DNA of 64,000 bases from Linnemannia elongata. Lineage: Eukaryota; Mortierellomycota; Mortierellomycetes; Mortierellales; Mortierellaceae. Of the stretch, positions 55,325 through 64,000 are shown piece by piece. The stretch lies in assembly GCA_036320915.1 (NCBI GenBank), contig JAXBDG010000016.1:124001-188000 (forward strand), given 5' to 3'. The notes below the pieces were generated by a model that did not search any database, had not been told where the DNA came from, and worked only from the letters and a program-made list of their open reading frames with translations. The first letter of the stretch is position 1; the number at the start of each line of letters is the position of its first letter. A program made the position numbers and the translations under genes.

Positions 55325-57160
55325 TTATCGCTCTCCACTAATTAAAAAATCCTTTTCGACATCCTTATCGGAGCTTTCAAGGGTCAATCGACGAGAGTTC
55401 AAGGTGACATATGCTGGTTCTCCTTCCTTGCCCGACCTCCAGATCTCCGCGAAAACCTTCTCCTGTGTCTCCTCAGCACAGACGATTGCACGGACATTGG
55501 TCATAAATGTAGTTGTGTAGTACGGAGACACAAGCCAGCGCTCGACGCACAAGGCAAGAACGAAGGCCATGAAACCAACGGCTATGACGATTGCCAGCGT
55601 TCTTGTCCTGATCCAGGGCTTGTTGTCAACGGTGCGGTACTGGCCGACTGGGGCCCGTGCTTGTGGTTTCTGCCAGTCCGAAAGGGTCTTGGATAGAAGG
55701 GCTGTGTACAGTGTTTGGGCCCCAGGCACTCCTCTTGTGTCAGTGTGTATCGTACTGAAGTCTGTCACTCGTGAAGAGGGTGACGACGATTTTCCTAGAC
55801 CCTGATTGAGCACGGATTTCTGGATAGACGAACTACTGGCAATGTTGACTTGCAGCAAGGTGTTTTGCTCCTTGGTGATATTAACGAAGTACATGCTCCC
55901 AACGTCCCTGATAGACAGCATGTCAGAGCCGGCGGCTGTCGGAAAAAAGATGCTATTATGGGTAGATCCGTCTTTGATCCCTGTTGACTGAATGGAAAAA
56001 AGCTGCAGAATATAGTCTACGCATCCCACTTTATAGCCAGTCAGCGAACCCGGAGCGGCACTATGCGCAAAGCTCGCAGAGCAGTATCGCATCATCAAGG
56101 CGTTATCTTCCTCATTATACTGCTGATCCAACGCTTGAAATTCCAACTTATCGTTTGATGTCATGTTTGAACACAATCCAGCATCAAACTTATCCCGGTG
56201 GACGCCCATAACCGACACACACAGTCTCTGGATCCCAGCGATATCAAATGTGGTTGTTGCTACAGAGTCAAATGTCGAATACGTCTCAGAGACTCTGAGA
56301 GTAGAGCCGTTGATCTGCGTCAGGATTTCGCGCTGCTGCATTGTCGTAGTTGGTACAAAGTTGTGTTTCCAGGCCAGCTGGCCCCATGAATCCTCCGTGA
56401 GCCAAATTTCCGAGGGCGCGCTGCCAAACATCAGCCTTGCCATAAGTTCAAATCCATACTGCAAATCGCACCCCTGGGGATATCCTCGGAATGAGCCGCT
56501 TGATGTGTTTTGGTACTCGACTACCAGTCCTGGGCACAGTGAGTTTGCTACAATCTGCCCCATGTAGTCTGACAGCATAGTGGTTGTTCCGTTGTCCGTA
56601 GTTATGGACTTGTAGATCTTGAGTGCGGTTACTTTGGTAGGCTCTGGATCCAGGTCTGTGGACCATGCTGACAAGTTGAGTCTTTGTGTGCTAGAAAGCA
56701 GGTGGACAAACCCCGACGCGGCATCGTTGGCATCCTCTCTGAACAGCAGTGCGGTGGCATTGTATGAAGCATTCCAAATCGGCGCGGCGATGACGACGTT
56801 GTTTGCAAATACATCGATGAACTGTGGCTCGGTGGAGAACACTCCCGTCAAAAGAGTACCGCTTAATCCAACTGCAAAAAGAGCCGCCGAGAACCCAATC
56901 GCTGTGATGTGCCATCGGCTAAAGCTGGCCAACCCATTGACTTTTCTCCCACTTGCGAATAGACATCCAATTTTCCCGCCAGATTCCTGCAGCCACATGG
57001 CGTCGCCCCACCGAGAGTTTGCGTTGTAGTACTTGTACATCAACACGCTGCATATCGACACGATAACATATTTGAATATTTCCACGATGAGGTTAACAAG
57101 GGTCAGCCCCACAGAAACCGTCCCGTTTGGGTTGAAATGGAACGTGAGATCAACTGCCAT
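55325..57160 (-). CDS. Large membrane protein with glycosylated ectodomain (611 aa)
   Basis: I place the start at the ATG at 57160 (MAVDLTFHFNPNGTVSVG). The open frame continues upstream into low-complexity His/Pro/Leu sequence that looks like leader. TM segments: ~22-45 (LVNLIVEIFKYVIVSICSVLMY), ~80-105 (WHITAIGFSAALFAVGLSGTLL) and ~520-540 (TLAIVIAVGFMAFVLALCVERW). The ~410-residue part between TM2 and TM3 has many N-x-S/T sites (NASYNATALL, QNTSSGSF, CSNMTSND) and six or more Cys, so it probably faces outside. A short cytosolic tail of charged residues follows. This layout is common in unnamed Mortierella-type membrane proteins; the function is unknown. Confidence 0.72.
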   Translation of the reverse strand: MAVDLTFHFNPNGTVSVGLTLVNLIVEIFKYVIVSICSVLMYKYYNANSRWGDAMWLQESGGKIGCLFASGRKVNGLASFSRWHITAIGFSAALFAVGLSGTLLTGVFSTEPQFIDVFANNVVIAAPIWNASYNATALLFREDANDAASGFVHLLSSTQRLNLSAWSTDLDPEPTKVTALKIYKSITTDNGTTTMLSDYMGQIVANSLCPGLVVEYQNTSSGSFRGYPQGCDLQYGFELMARLMFGSAPSEIWLTEDSWGQLAWKHNFVPTTTMQQREILTQINGSTLRVSETYSTFDSVATTTFDIAGIQRLCVSVMGVHRDKFDAGLCSNMTSNDKLEFQALDQQYNEEDNALMMRYCSASFAHSAAPGSLTGYKVGCVDYILQLFSIQSTGIKDGSTHNSIFFPTAAGSDMLSIRDVGSMYFVNITKEQNTLLQVNIASSSSIQKSVLNQGLGKSSSPSSRVTDFSTIHTDTRGVPGAQTLYTALLSKTLSDWQKPQARAPVGQYRTVDNKPWIRTRTLAIVIAVGFMAFVLALCVERWLVSPYYTTTFMTNVRAIVCAEETQEKVFAEIWRSGKEGEPAYVTLNSRRLTLESSDKDVEKDFLISGER

Positions 57161-58079
57161 TGGTTTGTTCGAAACGGATGCGTAAAAGAAGCAACGAAGG
57201 AACAAAAAAAGATCAGAGTAAAAGGAATGAAGGAATGAAAGAGTAAGAGGATAAGAGTAAGAGGATAAGAGTAAGAGGATAAGAGAGTAATGATGATGAG
57301 GGGTAGAAGGGCGTGGGGTAGGCAAGAGTGAAGGCAATGAAAGTGGCGACTGTGAGTGACGAAAAAGATGTATGGTGATGAGACAATAGAAGAGCGTAGG
57401 GTGGTGTAATAGTAACAGAGGTAAGGCAAGACAAGGAGAGGAAACGAGAGGGAGAACAAGAATAACTGGAGGAGACAAGTTGGAGGGGGGAAGAAAGGAT
57501 GATGTTTATTGTACAAAGGGACTAGGGTACTTATAGTTACAAAAGGCCGATGGGCTGTGCATGGGGCAGTGAGGGCTGTGCATGGGGCAGTGAGGGCTGT
57601 GCATGGGACAGTTAGAGCTATGATGGGGTATGGATTAACCTTTGGCCTCGCCATTTTGTTTGCAAGGCAAAAGTAGGAGATAAGCATGTCATACAAAAAT
57701 GGGGGACATCCTACACCATCACAAATCCGAACCAACAATTAGGCAATCAGTTATCATCCATGAAGTTCCTGACGGGGATCATCCCTTTAAGTGATATATT
57801 CCTACTCTTATCGCTTTGTCCTTGGAGGACAGTGGATCGAACGTGAAGGAGCTCAGGCGTTGTCCAAAAGTGTGCGAGAACAGTTCGGCGCGGACTACCT
57901 CCGTCTGGGGCAACTTGATCATGACCAGGATTACGATTTCACAGAAAGTGTATATTATTTCCCTCTTCCCTTATTTCCTCTGTCATTTGAATGACACAGG
58001 GAGCGTAGAGACAACATCGATCTGTTTAGTGCACTCTCATTTTCATGTCGTACCATTTATCAAAACTCGCATAAACGGA
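57161..58079. other. Upstream region with tandem repeats
   Basis: Two arrays: (TAAGAGGATAAGAG)n at ~57243-57290 and a 21-bp repeat GGCTGTGCATGGGGCAGTGAG x3 at 57553-57615. A short frame near 57820-57930 (REQFGADYLRLGQLDHDQDYDF) might be a gene remnant. Nothing else is supported. Confidence 0.5.
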
Positions 58080-58196
58080 ATCACAAACCCGTATGAACGG
58101 ATTCACGAACCCGCATAGACGGAAACAAAAATACGTCTGCGACGGAATAAAAAAACCGTTGCGATGGATTTTCCGTTCAGTCGACATGGGCTCTAG
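58080..58196 (-). repeat. CGTCGCAACG repeat family, inverted copy
   Basis: Reverse complement matches 58735-58830: GGTCTAGAGCC(C)ATGTCGAC, then AAAATCC(A/G)TCGCAACGGTT, then ATCCGTT. More diverged than the two direct copies. Confidence 0.6.
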
Positions 58197-58390
58197 ACCC
58201 CCCAACATACACACCCCAACATACACACCCCCAACACACACACAGAAACAGACATGCACATATAGATACACCCTTTGACACACATCAACTGTCAGACACA
58301 CTCACACACACTCACACACACTCACTACCCACACTCTCACATACCCACACTCTTACACTCTACCCTCACTATGCTGCTGATTTTATTTTA

Positions 58391-58581
58391 CCCCTTCCTC
58401 CCACCACCTGCACATTGAGCAAGGCTGTCCTGAATCAGAAAAGAGAGATTAGCTTGCAAGCAGGAAACATACAAGCAGGGGTGTGACACAAAATGTAGTC
58501 TGGTGCCATGTCGACGGAACTGCAAATCCGTCGCAACGATTTTTCCAATCCGTTTACATAGGCACCAGTCCACTTGTTGCT
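58391..58581 (+). repeat. CGTCGCAACG repeat family, direct copy 1
   Basis: About 190 bp starting CCACCACCTGCACATTGAGCAAG and ending CACTTGTTGCT. Roughly 80% like 58640-58849. Confidence 0.7.
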
Positions 58582-58639
58582 ACCAATTTAAACAGAGCAA
58601 TGCTCGAATGTCCCTGGGGTTATTTTACCTTCTTCTAGT

Positions 58640-58847
58640 CGCCTTCCCACCATCTGCACAATGAGCAAGACAGCCCCGAGTCAGAAAAGTGAGACTAGCT
58701 TGCATGCAGGAAACATGCTAGCATGGGCGTAACACAAAGTGTGGTCTAGAGCCATGTCGACGGAACTGAAAATCCGTCGCAACGGTTATTTTTTTCCGTC
58801 GCAACGATATTTTCAATCCGTTTACATAGGCATCGGTCCACTTGTTG

Positions 58848-58849
<2 letters not shown>
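58640..58849 (+). repeat. CGTCGCAACG repeat family, direct copy 2
   Basis: Same layout as copy 1, with an extra internal CCGTCGCAACG duplication. Followed directly by a (TC)n microsatellite (58853-58893). Confidence 0.7.

Positions 58850-58852
<3 letters not shown>

Positions 58853-58893
<41 letters not shown>
58853..58893 (+). repeat. (TC)n microsatellite
   Basis: About 20 uninterrupted TC units. Confidence 0.9.
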
Positions 58894-58896
<3 letters not shown>

Positions 58897-60466
58897 ATCA
58901 AGTAATAAACATACCCTTGGTAGGATGGAAAATCGTTAAGGCGAGATAACTGGGTTGGGTCAACAGGGACTTGAGTGTATTTTGGGTGCAGACGATAATG
59001 ACCTATTGTATAGTGATGAAATTAGAGGAGGTTCTGGGACAGGCTGGGTGGCGCACTTTGGAAATACGAAGGCTCGTCTACTTACGAAAATATTGACTTA
59101 ATAATTATGTTTCTGACAAGGCAAGACAGGGATGAGGATCCTTTAACAGGGTGCGAGAGAGCGAGAAGAACTACAGTGCAAGAGCAAAGAAGGTGGTAAG
59201 TACCATGTACTCACTCACGGATCGATTTGTTAGCTTGGTAGGACCGCATTGTTACTTACAGATGCGATGGATGGGCCGAGTGTTTCTTCGTAAGGCAGGC
59301 GGAGAGAAAAAAGAGGAATGATCATGCAACACGGTCGTTGAGGGCGAATGATGCTCTAGCGAGGACAAGAGGCACAGCCGCGGCAAAGAAGAGGAATGGG
59401 ATAGGTTAGTAATAATGCAACTGCTGTGAATGACCCTCGGAAATAGCCTAGAGGCACAAGGACAGGGACCTACACGATGTGACTCTCAAGCGCTCGGTCG
59501 ACGACTCAATCCGAAGCAGCGATTACAGCGAGGAGATTATTCTCGCTCGTTTCGTTAGTATTCCTACGGCAACAAGATGAGCAGCGATTCGGAGTTTGGA
59601 AGGCAGGGTTAAAACCTTTGCTGTGAAACCAGTGAACGGTGCATAGGCATCGACCAAACGTCTGGCCTCCATACTTGGTACAGTTGGTAGGCGCGTCTAG
59701 CGTCTGTTCTTGTCGAGCTCGAAGACGGTCGTGTTGTCTTTAATGTCTGTGTGTCTGCCGGTTGTCGTTGTGCGGTTCCTTTGCCGTTTGGTGATAGCGG
59801 AATGTCCACCGATGAAAATATTCTCGTGGGGGTAACCGGGAAGGACAAAGTAATGTGAAATTAGGAATTAGGCGACAGGGAAGATGTGTTCCTGGCTGAT
59901 GTGAGCGTGATGAGAGAGAATGAGACGCAGCAAGGAGAGAGGAAGGTAATTAGAGTGCAACGGGAGAACGGAAGAGAGAGAAAGAAAAGAAAGGGAATAA
60001 TGTGTTGCACCTTCCTTATGACTCCTGCTGTGTTGTGTGCGGTCAGAGCCAACACGTTTTGTCGTTCCCACCCCCTGTCAACAAAACAAAGACCAAACCT
60101 CCAGAATCTCTTCATGCTGGCATAGCCGACTTGCCCACTGGAGCATGTGCATTGCATGGAGGATATGTTCTCGATTGCTTCAACCCCCCAATGGCTTGTT
60201 TGTTTGCATGTATGTTGCTTGGGGTAGCTGCAGCTGAGTGTAAATACGCTCACCGATCGAAAAAAGGAAAGGGGACAAGGGGTGACACACTTTATTGAAG
60301 AAACAAGGTTACGCCCTGGATATGGCGATGATGGTAATTACCCCTAAAAAGAAAGGAAGTTTGAGAATGTAATGGCATGTCATCCTTGCACTTAATCTCA
60401 GATTATTACATGAGCAACATCACCAACCTTTCATTCAGATTATTAACGATCCTCCACAGCCTCCGC
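58894..60466. other. Gene-poor region
   Basis: Only short open frames. One on the minus strand at ~59609-59848 (FPVTPTRIFSSVDIPLSPNG..., no ATG) has protein-like composition but no support. No assignment is made. Confidence 0.45.
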
Positions 60467-60646
60467 ATGAACCACCAACTGACCAAAATAATTACAGTCT
60501 TCTGCATCGTCGAAGGAGACTCTTCGTGGAATGCCTTTCCTGTATCCTTCACTTCCAATGGCTATGAAGTTCATTATGTCGGTGAGCTCAAGAACCTCAT
60601 AAAAGCACGCTTGTACAATACCTTCTTACGAGCAGGACAGACTTGA
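60467..60646 (+). pseudogene. Crinkler (CRN)-type N-terminal header, truncated
   Basis: From the ATG at 60467: the ~45-residue ubiquitin-like header typical of CRN-family proteins of oomycetes and Mortierella/Rhizophagus (ITVFCIVEGDSSWNAFPVSF, then VGELKNLIKAR). The frame then ends after 59 aa. The usual DWL region, HVLVxxP junction and effector C-terminus are absent, and I found no continuation exon in the next 600 bp. Likely a decayed gene or header fragment. Confidence 0.6.
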
Positions 60647-62068
60647 AAAGGGACTTCCATTTTATTTTTTAAATATTTGTGCCTCATGATGCCCCATTTC
60701 TCTTCCAAGATGCATAGGTATCCACGTTGAAAAAAAATCAAAAAAACAAGATCAGAGCTGTGCAACAAATTTACCCGAGAACACAATCGCCTAACTGAAC
60801 GGTATCATTCAAACCAAAGAAGCCAATCCCCTAACATCGATCCTCCTTGCTGAAAGACCTTGCTTATATGCATATTGTTGTTGCTGTCTGGAAGAAAATA
60901 AAAAGATAAGGGATAGAAGAGGAGTTTGGTGATCAATGGTTGCAATTCTCTAGTTTCTTTCCTTGATGTAAGGAGCGAGATAGTGCTGACAAAAAAAACA
61001 ACACAAAAAGAACAATTGCAGCTCTCAGCCTGTTAATATAAAGGAATGATCAACGATAAGATATCTTAGGGCGAACAAAAAAATGAAAATTGACATTGGC
61101 CCGTCGAAGAATCCTCTTCCTTTTGAAAATGTGCAGAACACAGCAAAGATTTTCCTTGTCCCACGAACCCTGCTCTCAGCCTTACGGAGCAATCGACTGC
61201 TTAAAAAGGTATGGCAATTTGACGCGCTTAAGGTTGTTCAAGTATGCGAGAAGAAGGATCTGAACAAAGAGGAATGAAGGGGTGGACACACCGTATCCTC
61301 GAAAACAAAGCATGTCAAAAGAAGAGAGTCCATAAAAGAGCATGCGGATATCTTGGCAATTGAAAATAAAAGAAGAATGTCAATCCACCTTCGCCGACTT
61401 ACGAAAGATGAGAAGGTCAGCACTACTTTCGATCGAGGGAGATGGACGAAAAGTCGCCTGTCTATCCTTGCAACTTGAAAAAATAAAACTGACACATGGC
61501 CAAAGGTTTTAGCCCTCGGCGTCAATTCTAGCAATATGGATTTCATTTATTGTATAGTCGATACTCCACAGAAAAGGATGAATGTGATCGACATATCGTT
61601 CACTGTTGAAATTACAGCGCGAAAAAAATGGAAAACGTTAGCCCCTCATGATTAATCACTAGTGTTTGTCGGGGTATTTTTAAGAAATCAACTCCTGGGA
61701 AAACCTACTTGCTCCCAATAGCGCGAAAAAAAGTTGAGACAGAGACAAAGTCATCGTCCATCATTTCGAGAGCCGTGGTGAATGCGCGTTGGGTAGTGGC
61801 ATCCTTAATTGCCAGGTTCAGGAGACGAACGCTGTATATTTTTTTTTCAATAACCTTTCTTCTAGCATTTTTGAATCCGGTTTAAGTCTCGGTTTTACAG
61901 TCCACATATCAATACTTGTTAGGTATTTAGGGTTCGGGTTTTCTCTGAAGTCCAGGGACTGCGTTTCTTTATTCGAAAAAGCCAATCAGAAGGGGTAGTT
62001 GTAGCAGAATGAGGCTCAGTTAAGCAACAAAAAAGTGCTAGAAGTTAAAGAGTGCGCTAGAGTCAAAG
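60647..62068. other. Gene-poor AT-rich region
   Basis: Short frames only. One at 61083-61277 (KNPLPFENVQNTAKIFLVP...) has no recognisable family. A-runs occur at 60730, 60988 and 61075. Confidence 0.45.
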
Positions 62069-62719
62069 CTACTGAAAGCATTCACCTCCGTTGTTCGTCG
62101 GAGGCCATACTGGTGGGGTTGCACCCAGACAGGCAGTTGTGCATCCATTGCACCGTACCAGGTTCCTGTCTCTTCTCCTATTCTCCACCTCTTCACATTC
62201 TGATTGATCTTCCCCCGAAAAATCTTGGCAGGCGTCAAAACGTCTCCGATACAAGCTTTGGACCCTTTCTCCACACTGTTCCGACTCGGGACGGCATATA
62301 TCTTCGTCACAGAACTCCTCGTCGTTCGCAGCCTGCTGTGACAAAGGGAACATCTGGTTGAACAGCTGACCATACGTGCAGTGACCACTCTTTCCTGGTT
62401 TAGGTTCGGCACAGAGAGCAGCATATCTTGCGTCAAAAGTTGAAGCGAGAGTTTGCAAACTGGTTCTACACGCAGGGATACCGTTCGGGTTGCAATGCTC
62501 TGTGAGGTAGGCAGTCCACCGCGACATGCAATTTTTCCAAACTACATCGGAGCAGGCCCAGTTCTCAACGTTGCCATTCCAACATTGACTGTTACTTCGA
62601 GACCAGCAATCATTCGTGAGGGATTGCCTGAGACCGTTAAGCACTTGAACGTTACAATTTGCCGCCACGTGTTGAATAATCAACTGGCAATAAAACGCGA
62701 CTAAAATCAAACGCAGCAT
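62069..62719 (-). CDS. Secreted Cys-rich protein (216 aa)
   Basis: I choose the ATG at 62719 because it opens a clean signal peptide (MLRLILVAFYCQLIIQHVAA); the frame upstream lacks one. The mature protein (NCNVQVLNG...) has about 18 Cys in evenly spaced pairs: NDCWSRSNSQCW, ACSDVVWKNC, HCNPNGIPAC, ALCAEPKPGKSGHC, EFCDEDICRPESEQC, RCNGCTTAC. It is rich in Trp, Asn and charged residues, with no membrane anchor. It resembles unnamed Mortierella-type small secreted proteins with helical disulfide pairs; the function is unknown. Confidence 0.72.
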   Translation of the reverse strand: MLRLILVAFYCQLIIQHVAANCNVQVLNGLRQSLTNDCWSRSNSQCWNGNVENWACSDVVWKNCMSRWTAYLTEHCNPNGIPACRTSLQTLASTFDARYAALCAEPKPGKSGHCTYGQLFNQMFPLSQQAANDEEFCDEDICRPESEQCGERVQSLYRRRFDACQDFSGEDQSECEEVENRRRDRNLVRCNGCTTACLGATPPVWPPTNNGGECFQ

Positions 62720-64000
62720 TGCGTAGAGACTATAAGAGAGAGGATTAGATAAAACGTGGATGATATCGATAAAGACCTTACTATGGGTGGACCAGTGCAG
62801 CATGAGTTATTACCTTGCTTATGGGAGAGGGTTGGGAACGACAGACAAAGAGGATGGAATAGGTGCTTTTGCGTAGGATAATGTAGTTGCCGCGGAGAAT
62901 GGAAAAAAAATCCGAGGAAAAGTTATGTATGGTGGGAAGATATGTGAATGTAAGACTGGGATGAAAGTCAATTAGGAATATAGGACAACGGAGCGGAAGG
63001 CGGGGGTTGCTTACCTTGTTTGTAGGCCGTGGAGAGAGCTGTGGAAAAAAGTGGGGCGGGATGGAGGCTTTTATATATCAGAGGTTCCCATCAAGGATCA
63101 GAAATCGACTTTGCAGAAATAATATACATTGGTGCCATTCTTAATAGGTTTTCCAATATACGATACTCATTGGATATGTGCCATGCGCATGATCGGAAAA
63201 GAAGAGATTTTTCGTTATGAGGAGCAAGCAAATACTTAGATCACCTTGTGGACTTGAAGAGTGTGGAAGACGCGAAGAATCGTTTAGCAGAGACTCCCAT
63301 GCCAAGTCGTAGATGTAGAGGAAACATTCAGAGGAAACGAGTTCACAATGCGCATGCATAGAGAATAGGGGCAAATGTAAGAGCCAGTGCATGCACAATG
63401 AGAGAAATAACTGCAAGCACAGCGCGTAAACAGAGAAAAGGGTCAGGGAAGCATGCAAGAGAATGATTAGCGAATAAGAAAGGAGTGTATGCACAGTGCA
63501 TGAAGACTGAAAAGAACATAGCAGCTTTCCTGGGCTTAAGAGGTAAGAGAATATGAACAAGGAATAGGGACAGGGGAATGTACCAGAGCACAGTAACAAA
63601 GAAAGAGGAATGAGAACGACCGTAGAGACTAGAGACAAAGAAAGGGGCATGGGGTTGTGTGAGGCGTGGATAACGAAAGCCAGATCATAGAGCATTGACA
63701 CCGCAAGAACAACGTAAAGGGCATGGTTAAAAGGGGAATGGGGATGTTAAAGGGCATGAGCAGAGAAGATAAATACTGAGCTCACAGAGCAAGACGGACA
63801 AAAGGCATGTGGGACGTGCTGGGGCATGGGAAGAAAAGGAGAATTGAAACGAAAATGCCTGAACATAAACAGCAGAAGCAATATGGGTATCTGCTGTGGT
63901 ATGGGATAGAAAAAGAAAAAAAGGATGGCGTACAGTGCTTCAACAGGGTAAGTGACGTATGACCTGTGAGGGCATGACTAGCGAAAGAAAAATGATGTGG
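62720..64000. other. Right-end region
   Basis: Promoter region of the secreted gene, then purine-rich, ORF-poor sequence. GCATG-containing GGGCATG motifs recur irregularly from 63640 to 63970. No gene is supported. Confidence 0.45.

Noticed and set aside
55569..57029. Plus-strand frames opposite the membrane protein
   Set aside because: Antisense shadows with no motif; the minus frame has TM segments and N-glycosylation sites.
57161..57478. N-terminal extension of the membrane protein from a start at 57478
   Set aside because: The extra 106 residues are low-complexity Leu/His/Pro from a purine-rich leader. The ATG at 57160 starts natural-looking protein.
59609..59848. Possible small minus-strand gene in the gene-poor region
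   Set aside because: It lacks an ATG start, has no promoter-like motif and no recognisable family.

Overview
The window looks like a chromosomal segment of an early-diverging filamentous fungus, most likely Mucoromycota/Mortierellomycotina. Genes carry short GT-AG introns (mostly 80-200 bp). They include families expanded in that group: RNI-type LRR/F-box proteins, a Sel1-repeat protein, HSPA12-type Hsp70, DUF4419, a Crinkler-type header and FAR1/MULE transposases. Homopolymer and dinucleotide tracts are frequent. All assignments come from reading the sequence; no database search was run, and exon structures were built by hand from splice consensus and reading-frame continuity.

Positions 1-25036 are an ordinary gene-dense region. 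In order they hold: a large Sel1-repeat protein (minus, runs off the left edge); a 12-exon UBA-UBX-LRR protein; tRNA-Gly(GCC); an HSPA12-like Hsp70; an Arg-rich small protein; an 81-aa protein; a pepsin-like protein that has lost its first catalytic Asp motif; a mitochondrial 2-oxodicarboxylate-type carrier; a small secreted 12-Cys protein; and a DHA2-type MFS transporter.

Positions 25037-34490 are repeat-rich. Two tRNA-Ser(AGA) genes face each other in a ~0.5-kb inverted duplication. Internally deleted non-LTR retrotransposons start about 67 bp upstream of each. The same element family lies about 83 bp upstream of tRNA-Gly, in the same orientation relative to the tRNA, so the family may target tRNA genes. 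An F-box/LRR gene, a free-standing RNase H gene and a three-copy dispersed repeat follow.

Positions 34500-51160 are the main discovery: a 16.7-kb Mutator-like (MULE) DNA transposon. It has near-identical ~3.34-kb terminal inverted repeats and a perfect 9-bp target-site duplication (GACAAACAT, 34491-34499 and 51161-51169). Its main gene is an eight-exon reading frame of 1,587 aa in which every splice junction keeps phase. It joins an Ulp1/C48-type cysteine protease, a FAR1-type DNA-binding domain, a MULE transposase core, a SWIM zinc finger and a Lys/Arg-rich tail. Two further genes with Cys/His motifs flank it inside the TIRs and are probable accessory genes. The TIRs carry tandem sub-repeats, a minisatellite, an 18-bp palindrome and TATA-like boxes.

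Positions 51170-64000 are gene-poor. They hold an intronless DUF4419 gene, a membrane protein with a large N-glycosylation-rich ectodomain, a three-copy ~190-bp repeat family, a Crinkler header stub and a secreted Cys-rich protein.
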